NCBI GenBank assembly: GCA_946902985.2
Contig: OX336388.2
Span: forward strand, 1,505,258,545-1,505,322,544
DNA length: 64,000 nucleotides
From: Meconema thalassinum
Taxonomy: Eukaryota; Arthropoda; Insecta; Orthoptera; Tettigoniidae
Reading direction: 5' to 3'
The notes beneath the pieces are model-generated. The model did not search any database. It was not told the DNA's origin and saw nothing but the letters and a program-made list of their open reading frames with translations. This document shows, one piece after another, positions 22,501 through 33,204 of this stretch. A program made the translations under genes and the position numbers. Every line of letters begins with the position of its first letter. Position 1 is the stretch's first letter.

Positions 22501-23805
22501 AAACAGCTTTAAATAAGTAAATAGGTGTTTGACAGTTTGTTTCATAAATCCAATTTAAGGGGTTCATGGGGACGGGTGAAATTATCAAAAATAAATGAAA
22601 GAAAATATCCTGACTGACTCACACACTCATCATCGCCCAGCCAAAATTATTGAAGTTAGAAACATGAAATTTTGGGGATATGTTCGTTGTATGTCGAAAA
22701 CGTCCACTAAGAAAAGAGTTTTGGATATTCAGGTTCTAAAGAGGTGTTAAGGGGGTAAACTTGCTTTCCATTGAATAACAATATCTCACGAGTGGTTTCA
22801 TTTGGGGATGTGATACTTGGCACATATACTAATCATTAAAAATAAGCTGACACATGTCTAATGGTTTTTCGATGTAGTGTATATTATGAGGTGAAAGGGA
22901 TGAAAAGTGGGGGTTGAAAGATTCCTAACTGAGCGTGTATCTCTTAAACGACATAGGGAGGAGTCTGGAACTCGGAGGAAATCTATCAGCTTAAAAATAA
23001 ATAAATAAATGAATAAATAAATAAAATAAATAGGTGTTCGACCGTGTTTTCATAAATGCAATTTAAGGGGCATATGGGGAGGGGTGAACTTCTGGAAGAA
23101 AAACGTCCACTAAGGAAGGATTTTTGTATGTTTGCTCTCATCGACCAACCAAAACTATTAAAGTTAGAAGAATGATATTTTGGGGATATGTTAGTTTGTT
23201 GTGTGTCGAAAACGTCTACTAAGGAGGGATTTTTGGGTATTCAGGTTCTAAAGGGGTGTTAACGGGGTTAAACCTGCATTTCATTGAAAAACAATATGAT
23301 ACGACTATGACGCGAGCGAAGCGAGGCTAAAATTGAGATGGTGTGTGTCTGTGTATTACTCAATCTCGCAAGTACCACTGGTCCGATTTACGTGAATTTT
23401 ACATGGAAGTAGCTGATTTACCTGGTTAACATATAGGTTACCTTTGATTTCAATACTTTGCACTATTTAAAATGGCGACCATTTAAGTGACGTCACTACA
23501 CCCTTTGGTTTCAAACTTTCATATTTCCATTTCAAATAAAATGAGAACGCTAAGAAATAGCAAACTTTTGATGGCATATGCGAGGTTTAAAATTACATTT
23601 TCTATCCGAAAGGTATCTGCAACTGTTAGCGAGTAAAACCTCATTTGTGCTATAAAACACGGTCAACGCCGAGCGGTGTAGTTGGACAAAATGTTCCATC
23701 CTTAATCTCCCTCTGCGCAGCACCTCGCCTATCCCCTGTTTTAACTGTCACCTTCACATTTTAATTTATTTATGACGCGTAGCGAAGCACGGGTACTTCA
23801 GCTAG
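19581..23805 (+). mobile_element. Helitron-like element H2 (probably composite)
   Basis: Starts TC at 19581 directly after CTTG of H1 and ends 'gtagcgaagcacgggtac' ... CTAG at 23802-23805, again followed directly by TC of the next element. The 5' portion has TATG repeats (about 19613-19640) and 'ccaccgaacggattgg', typical of Helitron 5' regions. A second end-like motif, 'gacgcgagcgaagcgaggc' at 23301-23319, suggests a further nested unit from about 23320 to 23805. No proteins. Confidence 0.65.
20130..23290 (+). repeat. About 635-bp tandem array (about 5 units) in H2
   Basis: Units repeat the anchor 'attgaagttagaaacatg' near 20745, 21383, 22012, 22648 and 23152, preceded by a partial first unit. 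Each has 'aggttctaaaggggtgtt', 'catttcattgaata', 'ggtgaaaggggtgaaaagtg' and 'cgacataggcgaggag'. Each also contains an internal doubling of 'caatttaaggggcccatggg', about 170 bp apart. Oligo-G runs occur at 20510-20519 and 21160-21170. Non-coding. Confidence 0.85.
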
Positions 23806-23864
23806 TCTATATATATAAAAATCAATGTAACGTGATAGTTTGTCTGTGGGTGTGTATGTCTCCT

Positions 23865-25190
23865 ATGCGTTCATATACCATTCGTCCGATTGCGATGAAA
23901 CTTGGGTGAGATGTTGAGTACACTCCAAGGAAGGTTTCTGACTTAGTAAATCCATTTTACAACAGGTAGCGCACGCGTAGATTCAACAAATGAGCGACGA
24001 TGCGCGAAGCATTTCAACAAAGTCCCGTATGTGTTCATATACCATTCGTCCGATAGCGATGAAACTTGGGTGAGATGTTGAGTACACTCCAAGGAAGGTT
24101 TCTGACTTAGTAAATCCATTTTACAATAGGTAGCGCACGCGTAGATTCAACAAATGAGCGACGATGCGCGAAACATTTCAACAAAGTCCCGTATGTGTTC
24201 ATATACCATTCGTCCGATTGCGATGAAACTTGGGTGAGATGTTGAGTACACTCCAAGGATGGTTTCTGACTTAGTAAATCCATTTTACAATAGGTAGCGC
24301 ACGCGTAGATTCAACAAATGAGCGACGATGCGCGAAGCATTTCAACAAAGTCCCGTCTGTGTTCATATACCATTCGTCCGATAGCGATGAAACTTGGGTG
24401 AGATGTTGAGTACACTCCAAGGAAGGTTTCTGACTTAGTAAATCCATTTTACAATAGGTAGCACACGCGTAGATTCAACAAATGAGCGACGATGCGCGAA
24501 ACATTTCAACAAAGTCCCGTATGTGTTCATATACCATTCGTCCGATTGCGATGAAACATGGGTGAGATGTTGAGTACACTCCAAGGATGGTTTCTGACTT
24601 AGTAAATCCATTTTACAATAGGTAGCGCACGCGTAGATTCAACAAATGAGCGACGATGCGCGAAGCATTTCAACAAAGTCCCGTATGTGTTCATATACCA
24701 TTCGTCCGATAGCGATGAAACTTGGGTGAGATGTTGAGTACACTCCAAGGAAGGTTTCTGACTTAGTAAATCCATTTTACAATAGGTAGCGCACGCGTAG
24801 ATTCAACAAATGAGCGACGATGCGCGAAGCATTTCAACAAAGTCCCGTATGTGTTCATATACCATTCGTCCGATTGCGATGAAACTTGGGTGAGATGTTG
24901 AGTACACTCCAAGGAAGGTTTCTGACTTAGTAAATCCATTTTACAATAGGTAGCGCACGCGTAGATTCAACAAATGAGCGACGATGCGCGAAGCATTTCA
25001 ACAAAGTCCCGTATGCATTCATATACCATTCGTCCGATAGCGATGAAACTTGGGTGAGATGTTGAGTACACTCCAAGGAAGGTTTCTGAATTAGTAAATC
25101 CATTTTACAATAGGTAGCGCACGCGTAGATTCAACAAATGAGCGACGATGCGCGAAGCATTTCAACAAAGTCCCGAATGCATTCATATAC
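23865..25190 (+). repeat. Homogenised block with alternating (dimeric) 165-bp units
   Basis: Eight nearly identical units alternate 'cgattgcgatg' (23886, 24214, 24541, 24869) with 'cgatagcgatg' (24050, 24377, 24705, 25032), giving a higher-order period of about 328 bp. All share 'gagtacactccaagga' and the 'cgcacgcgtagattc' variant. Neighbouring units to the right are much more diverged. Confidence 0.85.
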
Positions 25191-26900
25191 CATTCGTCCG
25201 ATAGCTATGAAACTTGCGTAAAATGTTGTGTACACTGCAGGGAAATTTTCTGGCTTAGTACATCCACTTTACAATAGGCAGCGCACGAGTAGATTCAACA
25301 AATGAGCTACGACGCGCGAAGCATTTCAACAAAGTCACGTTTGCGTTCATATACCATTCGTTCGATAGCGATGAAACTAGGCTGAGATTTTGTGTGCACT
25401 CCAGGGAAGGTTTCTAGCTTAGTAAATCCCTTTAAAAATAGGTAGAGCACGAGTAGAATCAACAAATGAGCAACGGCGCGCGTAGCGTTTCAACAAAGTC
25501 CCATTTAATTTCATATACCATTCATCCGTTAGCGATGAAACTTGGGTGAGATGCTGTGTACACTCCAGGGAAGGTTTCTGGCTTAGTACATACATTTTAC
25601 AATAGGTAGCGCACCAGTAGATTCAACAAATGAGCGATGACACGCGAAGCGTTTCAACAAAGTCCCGTATAAAGTCATATACCATTCGTCTGATAGTGAT
25701 AAATGTTTGGTGAATTGTTGTGTACACTCCAGGAAAGATTTCTGTCTAAGTAAATCCATTTTACAATACGAAGCGCACGTTTATGTTCAACAAATGAGTG
25801 ACTACGCGCGAAGCGTTTCGACAACGTCCCGTATACGTTCACATACCATTCATCCGATTGCGATGAAACTTGGGTGAGATGTTGTGTACACTCCAGGGAA
25901 GGTTTCTGGCTGAGTACATCCATATTACAATATGTAGCGCAAGGGTAGAATCAACAAATGAGCGACGACACGCGAAGCGTTTCAACCAAGTCCCGTATGC
26001 ATACATGTACCATTCGTCCGTACCTATGAAACTTGGGTGAGATGTTGTGTACACGTCATGGAAAATTTCTGGCTTAGTAAATCCCCTATACAATATGCAG
26101 CGCACAAGTTGATTCAACAAATGAGGGACGACGCGCGAAGAGTTTCAACAAAGTCCCGTATAAGGTCATATACCATTCTGCCGTTAGCGGTGAAACTTGG
26201 GTGAAATATGGTTGACACTCCAAGGAAGGTTTCTGGCTTAGTAAATACATTTCACAGTAGGTAGCACACGAGTAGATTCGACAAATGAACGACGATAGCG
26301 ATGAAACTTGGGTGAGATGTTGTGGACACTTACGTGACGGTTTATAACTTAGTAAATACATTTTACAGTAGGTAGCGCACGAGTAGATTCAACAAATGAG
26401 TGACGGAGTGCGAATCGTTTAAACAAAATCAGGTATGCGTTCATATACTATTCATCCGATTGCGATGAAACATTGATCAGTTATTTTGTACCCGCCAAGG
26501 AAGGGGACTTAGTAAATCCATTTCACAATAAGTAGCGCAAGAGTAGATGCAACAAATGGGTGACGACGCGCGAAGCGTTTGAACAAAATTCCCTATTGCG
26601 TTCATATAACATTCTTCGATTGCGATGAAACCTTGATGAGTTATTGTGTACACGCCAGGGAAGGGCTTCGACTTAGTAATACATTTCTCAATAGGTAGCG
26701 CACGAGTAGATTCAACAAATGAGTGACAGCGCACGAATCGTTTAAACAAAAACCCCTATACGTGCATATACCATTCATCCGATTGCGATGAATCATTGAT
26801 GAGTCATTGTGTACACGCCAGGGAAGGGTTTCGACTTAGTAAATCCATTTCACAATAGGTAGCGTACGATTAGATTCAACAAATGAGTGACAGCGATGAA
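25191..26900 (+). repeat. Diverged 165-bp units of H1'
   Basis: Units near 25203, 25368, 25533, 25698, 25860, 26022, 26187, 26296, 26462, 26625, 26785 and 26893. One unit is shortened (26187 to 26296 is about 109 bp), which is a deletion relative to the matching H1 stretch at 18640-18807. Confidence 0.85.
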
Positions 26901-27074
26901 ACTTTTTGAAAGTTGTTGTGCACGCTCCCTCGAATGGTTCTAAATTAGAAAATCCATTTTATGATAGCTTAGAGGCAGTTAACATGTTGTGTATCCAAAA
27001 GCACTTCAAGAAACAGAATTTCAACTCCAACACTTTCTTTGATTGGCATTGCAACGCATGCCGGGTACAGCTTG

Positions 27075-28828
27075 TATATATATAAAAATCAATGTTACGT
27101 GATAGTTTGTCTGTCTGTGGGTATGTCTCGTATGCGTTCATATACCATTCGTCCGATTAAGATGAAACTTGGGTGAGATGTTGAGTACACTCCAAGGAAG
27201 GTTTCTGACTTAGTAAATCCTTTTTACAATTGGTAGCGCACGCGTAGATTCAACAAATGAGCGACGATGCGCGAAGCATTTCAACAAAGTCCCGTATGTG
27301 TTCATATACCATTCGTCCGATAGCGATGAAACTTGGGTGAGATGTTGTGTACACTTACGTGAAGGTTTCAAAATTAGTGAATACATTTCACAGTAGATAG
27401 CGCACGAGTAGATTCAACAAATGAGCGACGACACGCAAAGCGTTTCAACAAAGTCCCGTATGCATTCATATACCATTCATCCGATAGCTATGAAACTTGC
27501 GTAAAATGTTTTGTACACTGCAGGGAAATTTTCTGGCTTAGTACATCCTCTTTACAATAGGCAGCGCACGAGTAGATTCAAAAAATGAGCCACGACGCGC
27601 GAAGCATTTCAACAAAGCCACGTTTGCGTTCATACACCATTCGTCCGATAGCGATGAAACTAGGCTGAGATTTTGTGTGCACTCCAGGGAAGGTTTCTAG
27701 CTTAGTAAATCCCTTTAAAAATAGGTAGAGCCCGAGTAGAATCAACAAATGAGCGACGACGCGCGAAGCGTTTCAACAAAGTCCCATATAATTTCATATA
27801 CCATTCATCCGATAGCGATGAAACTTGGGTGAGATGTTGTGTACACTGCAGGGAAGGTTTCTGGCTTAGTACATACATTTGGCAATAGGTAGCGCACCAG
27901 TAGATTGAACAAATGGGCGATGACACGCGAAGCGTTTCAACAAAGTCCCGTATAAAGTCATATACCATTCGTCTGATAGTGATAAATGTTTGGTGAATTG
28001 TTGTGTACACTCCAGGAAAGGTTTCTGGCTAAGTAAATCCATTTTACAATACGAAGCGCACGTTTATATTCAACAAATGAGTGACTACGCGCGAAGCGTT
28101 TCGACAACGTCCCGTATACGTTCACATACCATTCATCCGATTGCGATGAAACTTGGGTGAGATGTTGTGTACACTCCAGGGAAGGTTTCTGGCTGAGTAC
28201 ATCCATATTACAATATGTAGCGCAAGAGTAGAATCAACAAATGAGCGACGACACGCGAAGCGTTTCAACCAAGTCCCGTATGCATTCATGTACCATTCGT
28301 CCGTAGCTATGAAACTTGGGTGAGATGTTGTGTACACGTCATGGAAAATTTCTGGCTTAGTAAATCCACTATACAATATGCAGCGCACAAGTTGATTCAA
28401 CAAATGAGGGATGACGCGCGAAGCGTTTCAACAAAGTCCCGTATAAGGTCATATACCATTCTGCCGTTAGCGGTGAAACTTGGGTGAAATATGGTGGGCA
28501 CTCCAAGGAAGGTTTCTGGCTTAGTAAATACATTTCACAGTAGGTAGCACACGAGTAGATTCGGCAAATGAACGACGACATGCGGAGCGTTTCAATACAG
28601 TCCCCTATGTCTTCATATCCCATTAGTCCGATTGCGATGAAACTTTTGAACGTTGTTGTGCACGCTCCCACGAATGGTTCTAAATTAGAAAATCCATTTT
28701 ACGATAGCTTAGAGGCAGTTAACGGAAATTGAAAGACATGTTGTGTATCCAAAAGCACTTCAAGAAACAGAATTTCAACGCCAACACTTTCTTTGATTGG
28801 CATTGCAACGCATGCCGGGTACAGCTTG
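27075..28828 (+). mobile_element. Helitron-like element H1''
   Basis: Third member of the chain, joined directly to H1' (the leading TC is lost; it begins 'tatatatataaaaatcaatg'). About 10 units of about 165 bp (27160 to 28633). Ends 'catgccgggtacag' CTTG at 28825-28828, followed by T. The outermost junctions of the whole chain read A|T, as expected for one Helitron target site in the hAT element. Confidence 0.75.
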
Positions 28829-29162
28829 TTCTTCATAAAATTGTTTGATTGAACAATTACTAAGTCTTATTATTTCTACAAACCAATTACAACAAAAAAA
28901 CTTTTTTGTCAAACTAGAAGAAAGTTTTAACATTGTTAATCTTTGCTCTCAAACCACTCATATTTTTTACTTGAATGTACTTTTTTCAAAATGTCTTTCT
29001 TAAGCTTGACCTTTTCGTAAAATTCATAGCAAGAAAGGCCGAAGTTGATACTTTTTACGTCTTACAAACGTTTTCCGGACATTGATAAAACCGGGCGGGA
29101 CACCGGGACAAGAGCAAAATACCGGGACTGTCCCGGTCAAACCGGGACGTATGGCAAGCCTA

Positions 29163-29345
29163 TGTATAAGACACTCAGAGTGACATAATCTAAGTAATAA
29201 GGTAAAGTGTAGAATAAGACTATGAAGAGAAACATGCACCGGCCTACGTTGTATAGCTTACCACGTGGTATCAACCTTAAGAGCTTCCTCTGTAAAGTGA
29301 GGCCTTTGTCCTACATGGGAAATTTAGGCTTATTCATTCATTCAA
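29163..29345 (+). mobile_element. 3' end of the split RTE-type LINE
   Basis: Begins with the right copy of the 8-bp duplication and continues the LINE of 15475-17208. Contains 'gtgaggcctttgtcctac' and 'atgggaaatttaggct', the typical 3' end of insect RTE LINEs, and finishes in an ATTC repeat (29330-29345). Together with the left segment it marks the hAT insertion point. Confidence 0.75.
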
Positions 29346-29605
29346 TCATTGAATAGTTTCTGCATTACTTTTGTATTTGTTTGTTGGCACAAGCTAGAGT
29401 AAACTGTGCCTTATCACCGATGTCTCAGTCTCATTCATGGCTGTGATTATATGGAAGCTATTGGGGTATGGGTGGTGCTTAGCAATGGCCTTCAGAGCAC
29501 AAGTAGTGCCTGAGTGTACTGTGGAATGTTTTCCTAGTACTTACTCCTCACCATGCTGTGAGTACTGTCTGGGTTATGTGGATTTCTACCATATATCCAA
29601 AAAGA

Positions 29606-30195
29606 TTTGGAAATTAGCAGAAGAACACAACTCGGGAGTGCTTTCTACCAACAGGTACGGGGACTAGTATGGAACAAGGATATACCCATTAAGGCTAAAT
29701 AAGTTATGTACAAAGCGTATTATGTTCCTATAATGACATATGCAGCAGAAACTTGGACAATGACTAAGAGGGATGAGAGCAGAGTACAGGCAGCTGAGAT
29801 GAGATTCCTGAGAAGTATGGCACAGAAAACGAGAAGAGACAGAGTGAGAAATGAAGATATACGAAAAGAACTGGGAGTACAGAAACTAAATGACAAACTG
29901 GAGCAAAACAGATTGAGATGGTTTGGACATGTCAAACGGATGAATGAAGTAAGGCTACCAAGACGAGCCCTGGAACGACGGATGACAGGGAAGAGAGGAC
30001 GAGGAAGACCAAGAATGCGTTGGATGGACTCGGTGAAGTACAGCATTAGAAAACGAAACCTGGATTGGAACACCGTGTTGAAAGAGGAATGGTGGAACGA
30101 CAGAACAAAGTGGAGAGGAACCATATTTGCCCCCACCCAGTGTCAGCTGGAAAAGGGGAAATGAAGAAGATGATGATGATGATGATGATGATGAT
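29606..30195 (+). pseudogene. Non-LTR retrotransposon, C-terminal fragment with GAT tail
   Basis: 5'-truncated LINE whose 152-residue open frame (29706-30164) is the region after the reverse transcriptase: 'YAAETWTMTKRDESRVQAAE', 'MRFLRSMAQKTRRDRVRNED', 'NRLRWFGHVKRM', 'KRGRGRPRMRWMDSV', 'DWNTVLKEEWW'. It ends 20 bp before a (GAT)n run (30173-30194), a typical LINE tail. A close relative lies inverted at 40846-41468. The polymerase itself is absent, so the copy is dead. Confidence 0.85.
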
Positions 30196-30605
30196 CCAAG
30201 AAAGATGACTTCAGGCTTCAGAAATGAAGTTTCTAAGAAGCTTGCTTCAGAAAATTAGTAAAGACAAAGTAAGGCATGAGAAGGTATGAGAACAACCTAG
30301 TATAAATCAGTCCCTGAAGGAGACCATAACTATAGCACGTCAGCGATGGTTTGGTTACGTCAAACGTATGACTGAGGGAAGAATAGCAAAACAATGGTTG
30401 CATACTGAGATTACTGGAAAGAGACCTGTTGCAAGACCTAGGATGAGATGGCTGGACCAAGTGCAGGAAGATATCACATCCAAGGGAATCAACTGGGATG
30501 AAGTCTTGAAGGAGCAGTGGTACACGAATAGGCTAAAACGGAGAGCGCTCATTAACCACACCCGGGAAAATGGAGTGAAAACTTGAAGATGATGATGATG
30601 AAACT
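30196..30605 (+). pseudogene. Second LINE C-terminal fragment with GAT tail
   Basis: Directly follows the GAT run of the previous fragment. 'EMKFLRSLLQKISKDKVRHE' (30220-30280) is followed after a frame break by 'QRWFGYVKRM' and 'TGKRPVARPRMRWLDQVQED', then 'NWDEVLKEQWY' (open frame 30368-30586). It ends in GATGATGATGATGA (about 30589-30602). It belongs to the same general class as 29606-30195 but is a diverged subfamily. Confidence 0.75.
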
Positions 30606-30654
30606 ATCATGGCACTTTTGGAGGATCCAACCAGCTGACTACCTTACAGACAGA

Positions 30655-31164
30655 CGATAGTTTCTGAGAAAAAGGATCTAGTTGTATGTCTTCAGTCTAT
30701 TTGCTATTCCTGAGTGTCTTCGTATGTGTCGTACCAACCTATCTTTTCTCTTCATTACCAGTCGCCAGAAACATCTCTCCTCTCCCACTCCTCTTAATAA
30801 CTCTCAATTTGTAATCCTATGTACCCATCTGATCTTCACCAAACCCCTGTAAAACCACATTTCAAAAGCTTCAATTCTCCTCTTTTCTGATGCTCCAACA
30901 GTCCAAGTTTCACTTCATAGAATGCCACGCTCCAGACAAAGGCTTTCAAAAATGACTTCCTAATTCCTAAATCTATATTCGATGTCAACAGATTTCTTAT
31001 TTGTAGGAATGCTTTCCTTGTCCGTGCTTACCTATCCTCTTTGCTTCGTCCATCACTGGTTACTTTGATTCCTATGTAACAGAAGTCTCCTACATCCGTT
31101 AGCTTTTCACCTGCCAATTCGACGTCCACAGAGGTTTCTGATTTCTTTCGGCTGAATTTCAATA
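30655..31164 (-). pseudogene. LINE reverse-transcriptase C-terminal fragment, badly decayed
   Basis: Minus-strand translation with stops: 'LAGEKLTDVGDFCYIGIKVT', 'SDGRSKEDR', 'RKAFLQIRNLLTSNIDLGIR' and 'HQKRGELKLLKCGF', the usual thumb region of insect LINEs (cf. 'VKYLGSxxTxDGxxxxEIxxR'). Frames change several times. It abuts the second hairpin-ended element. Confidence 0.6.
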
Positions 31165-31600
31165 TTAGCTTCCTTTCGATTTTTGCAAAGTATGAAAGCA
31201 AACTTATGAGATCAACACGGGCCTAAAGTTGTCTGTCTGTGTGTGAGTGTGTATTTCTGCCCTCCCCCCCCCCCCCCCCGCCCAGAAACCCCCCACTCTA
31301 TCAATTTAAACACGACGAAACCGAATTGAACAAAATTTGGTACAGAGGTAGCGCTAACAAGGGACACCTAAGTGTCATGTTTTATATCGCCGCCATCATG
31401 ACGGTAACGTAATGGCAGCCACCCTAATGTTAAAAGCATAAATCAAATAACGGCTAACCTAATCATCCGATCCCTACCAAATTTTACAAAATTGTAACGT
31501 AATGTGGCAAGTGTCTTTAGCCTAAACCACAAGGTCATCAGCCAAATTGTTTCAAGATGGCGGATGTATGAATCGTGCAAATATTATAGCCTAATCGTTA
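31165..31600 (-). mobile_element. Hairpin-ended tandem-module element, copy 2
   Basis: Minus-strand counterpart of 2390-3243. From left: an imperfect terminal hairpin (31165-31207), 'cttatgagatc', a TG-rich tract, a run of C (about 31263-31279), 'ctatcaatttaaacacg', then one module with 'gtacagaggtagc' and 'atatcgccgccatcatgac'. Only one to one-and-a-half modules remain. Confidence 0.6.
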
Positions 31601-32811
31601 CTTACGATTCAACAAACCCCGGCCTCACCAAATCCGTTTATCGTACAGAGGGTGGTTTAAACTATGCTCAAGAAGGTGACCCGTGGGATATTAACATATT
31701 ATAATAGAATTATTATACCATAGCAGTGAATAAGATTCAAGCTGACCGTGCTGGGCCGTGCCGTCCCGTTGGGTCAAAATGGAGGCTATTGTTTGCTCGC
31801 TAGTTCTTATTTTAGGTGAGGATTCAATCAGTCAATATATAATATAGCACTTTGTTATTCAACAAGCTACTACAACCAACATTCAATTATACTCGTTGAA
31901 AAGAACAATGGGTTATGATTATACGCATGCATTTAGGAGAAGTTAGGCTACATGTTCTTTATTGAACATCTTGTTTTTGTTTTGTATTTATTAATTTTCA
32001 TCATGAATTCTTTCCTCAAGAAAAGGGTAATAAGTTGTAAATTAGCATGAGCTATATAGGACATTGTGGAGTCCCTTAAGCTGATTCTATCGCCTTTCAT
32101 GGAATAACTAAATAGTTCACTCCTGTGCTCGAGCTTTTTCTATGCCATGACATAATAGCTTTACTTTGTAGTTATTCGTTAAATAGTCACAATGAATACA
32201 GGTCGAACTTGAGATTTCCTCAAGATAAATTCTGTACCCTCGTTATAACACTACAAATAGATACGAGATAACTCTTCACTGAGTGTGAGGCCTCGCTCAT
32301 AGTTAGCGGCTTGCAGCGCACTGTTGTGGTTTCAAGGCACACCAAGCAATCTGCACCCCACTGGACCATATAAACCACGGGTGACAAAACCCTTTGTTCA
32401 TTTATTGTGTGTGTAATGTAGCACGCAGAGAAATAAAAGTATCTAGATTTCTAGGTTGCATTCCAGGGTGCGGCGTGGAACCTGAAACTCACCAACCATT
32501 GAAGAGCTAAACCGCTCTGGTTTTGTTATGCTAACTAGTTGGCACGTTTTGTGAATCATGTGAGAGTTATTCGTTAGACTACCGAATATTTAGTCAATTA
32601 TCAAGGCTTGCGAAACGACACTGTAAAAATCTGTGTGTGTGAAGCCAGTCTGTCGTGTTGGACAGAGGAATAGTATACCACTGTACTAGCAACAGCAACA
32701 AACAAACAGGTGTACAGTACATATAAGGTATTTTCTGTTTCTTGTGTCATCCTAATACGTTGATTGCTGCCTTCGCTGTTATAACTGTCAAGATGAGGAT
32801 TTGCATACAGG
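31601..32811. other. Unassigned interval
   Basis: I see no coding region, tRNA-like sequence or repeat match to the rest of the window. Confidence 0.5.
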
Positions 32812-32824
32812 ATACAGCAAAAGC

Positions 32825-33156
32825 GAGCCTCCGTGGCTTAGGCGGCAGCACGCCGGCCTCTCACCGCAGGGTCCGTGGTTCAAATCCCGGTCACTCCATG
32901 TGAGATCTGTGCTGGACAAAACGGAGGCAGACAGGTTTTTCTCCGGGTACTCCGGTTTTCTCTGTCACAATTTCATTCCAGCAGCACTCTCCACTATCAT
33001 TTCATTTCATCTGTCATTCATTTAATCATTGCCCCCGAGGAGTGCGACAGGCTTCGGCAGCCGGCACACTTCATATCCTCGCTGCTAGATGGGGGCTTCA
33101 TTCATTCCATTCCTGACCCGGTCGGAGACTGGAAGCAGGCTGTGGATTTTCATTTC
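32825..33156 (+). repeat. SINE family D, complete, 13-bp target duplication
   Basis: Flanked by an exact 13-bp direct repeat 'atacagcaaaagc' (32812-32824 and 33157-33169). tRNA-like head 'gagcctccgtggcttaggcg' with B box 'gtggttcaaatccc'; body with 'gtactccggttttctctg' and 'gacaggcttcggcagccgg'; ends 'tgtggattttcatttc'. The perfect duplication points to a relatively recent insertion. Open frames across it are accidental. Confidence 0.9.
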
Positions 33157-33204
33157 ATACAGCAAAAGCAAGTCTCCAGTTCAGAGAAGTAACACCCGTA
33201 AGTT

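Larger units (their letters stand above)
23806..27074 (+). mobile_element. Helitron-like element H1' with the longest 165-bp array
   Basis: Same ends as H1: TC at 23806 ('tctatatatataaaaatcaa') and 'gcaacgcatgccgggtacag' CTTG ending at 27074. About 20 units. Its right half (about 25530-27074) follows the same order of variant units as the right part of H1, so the two share a common, already expanded ancestor. Confidence 0.75.
17209..29162. mobile_element. hAT-like element carrying a nested Helitron cluster
   Basis: Begins 'taggcttgccata' at 17209 and ends with its exact reverse complement at 29162 (13-bp terminal inverted repeat). It is flanked by the 8-bp duplication 'tgtataag'. The subterminal regions both carry 'accgggac' motifs. 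Only 17209-17541 and 28829-29162 (about 330 bp each) belong to the hAT-like element; the rest is the Helitron chain inserted into it. The empty element would be a roughly 670-bp non-autonomous hAT without transposase. Confidence 0.85.

Noticed and set aside
18128..28671. Recurring minus-strand open frames of 82-113 residues (for example 18128-18376, 25675-25923, 27958-28206)
   Set aside because: They recur only because the underlying units recur. Frames are lost between units by ordinary substitutions, and there is no domain.
17575..28700. CRISPR-like look of regularly spaced repeats
   Set aside because: The whole ~165-bp unit repeats, with no unique spacers; the context is eukaryotic and within Helitron-like elements.
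29720..30136. 138-residue minus-strand frame opposite the LINE fragment
   Set aside because: The plus strand carries the conserved LINE motifs; this is the shadow.
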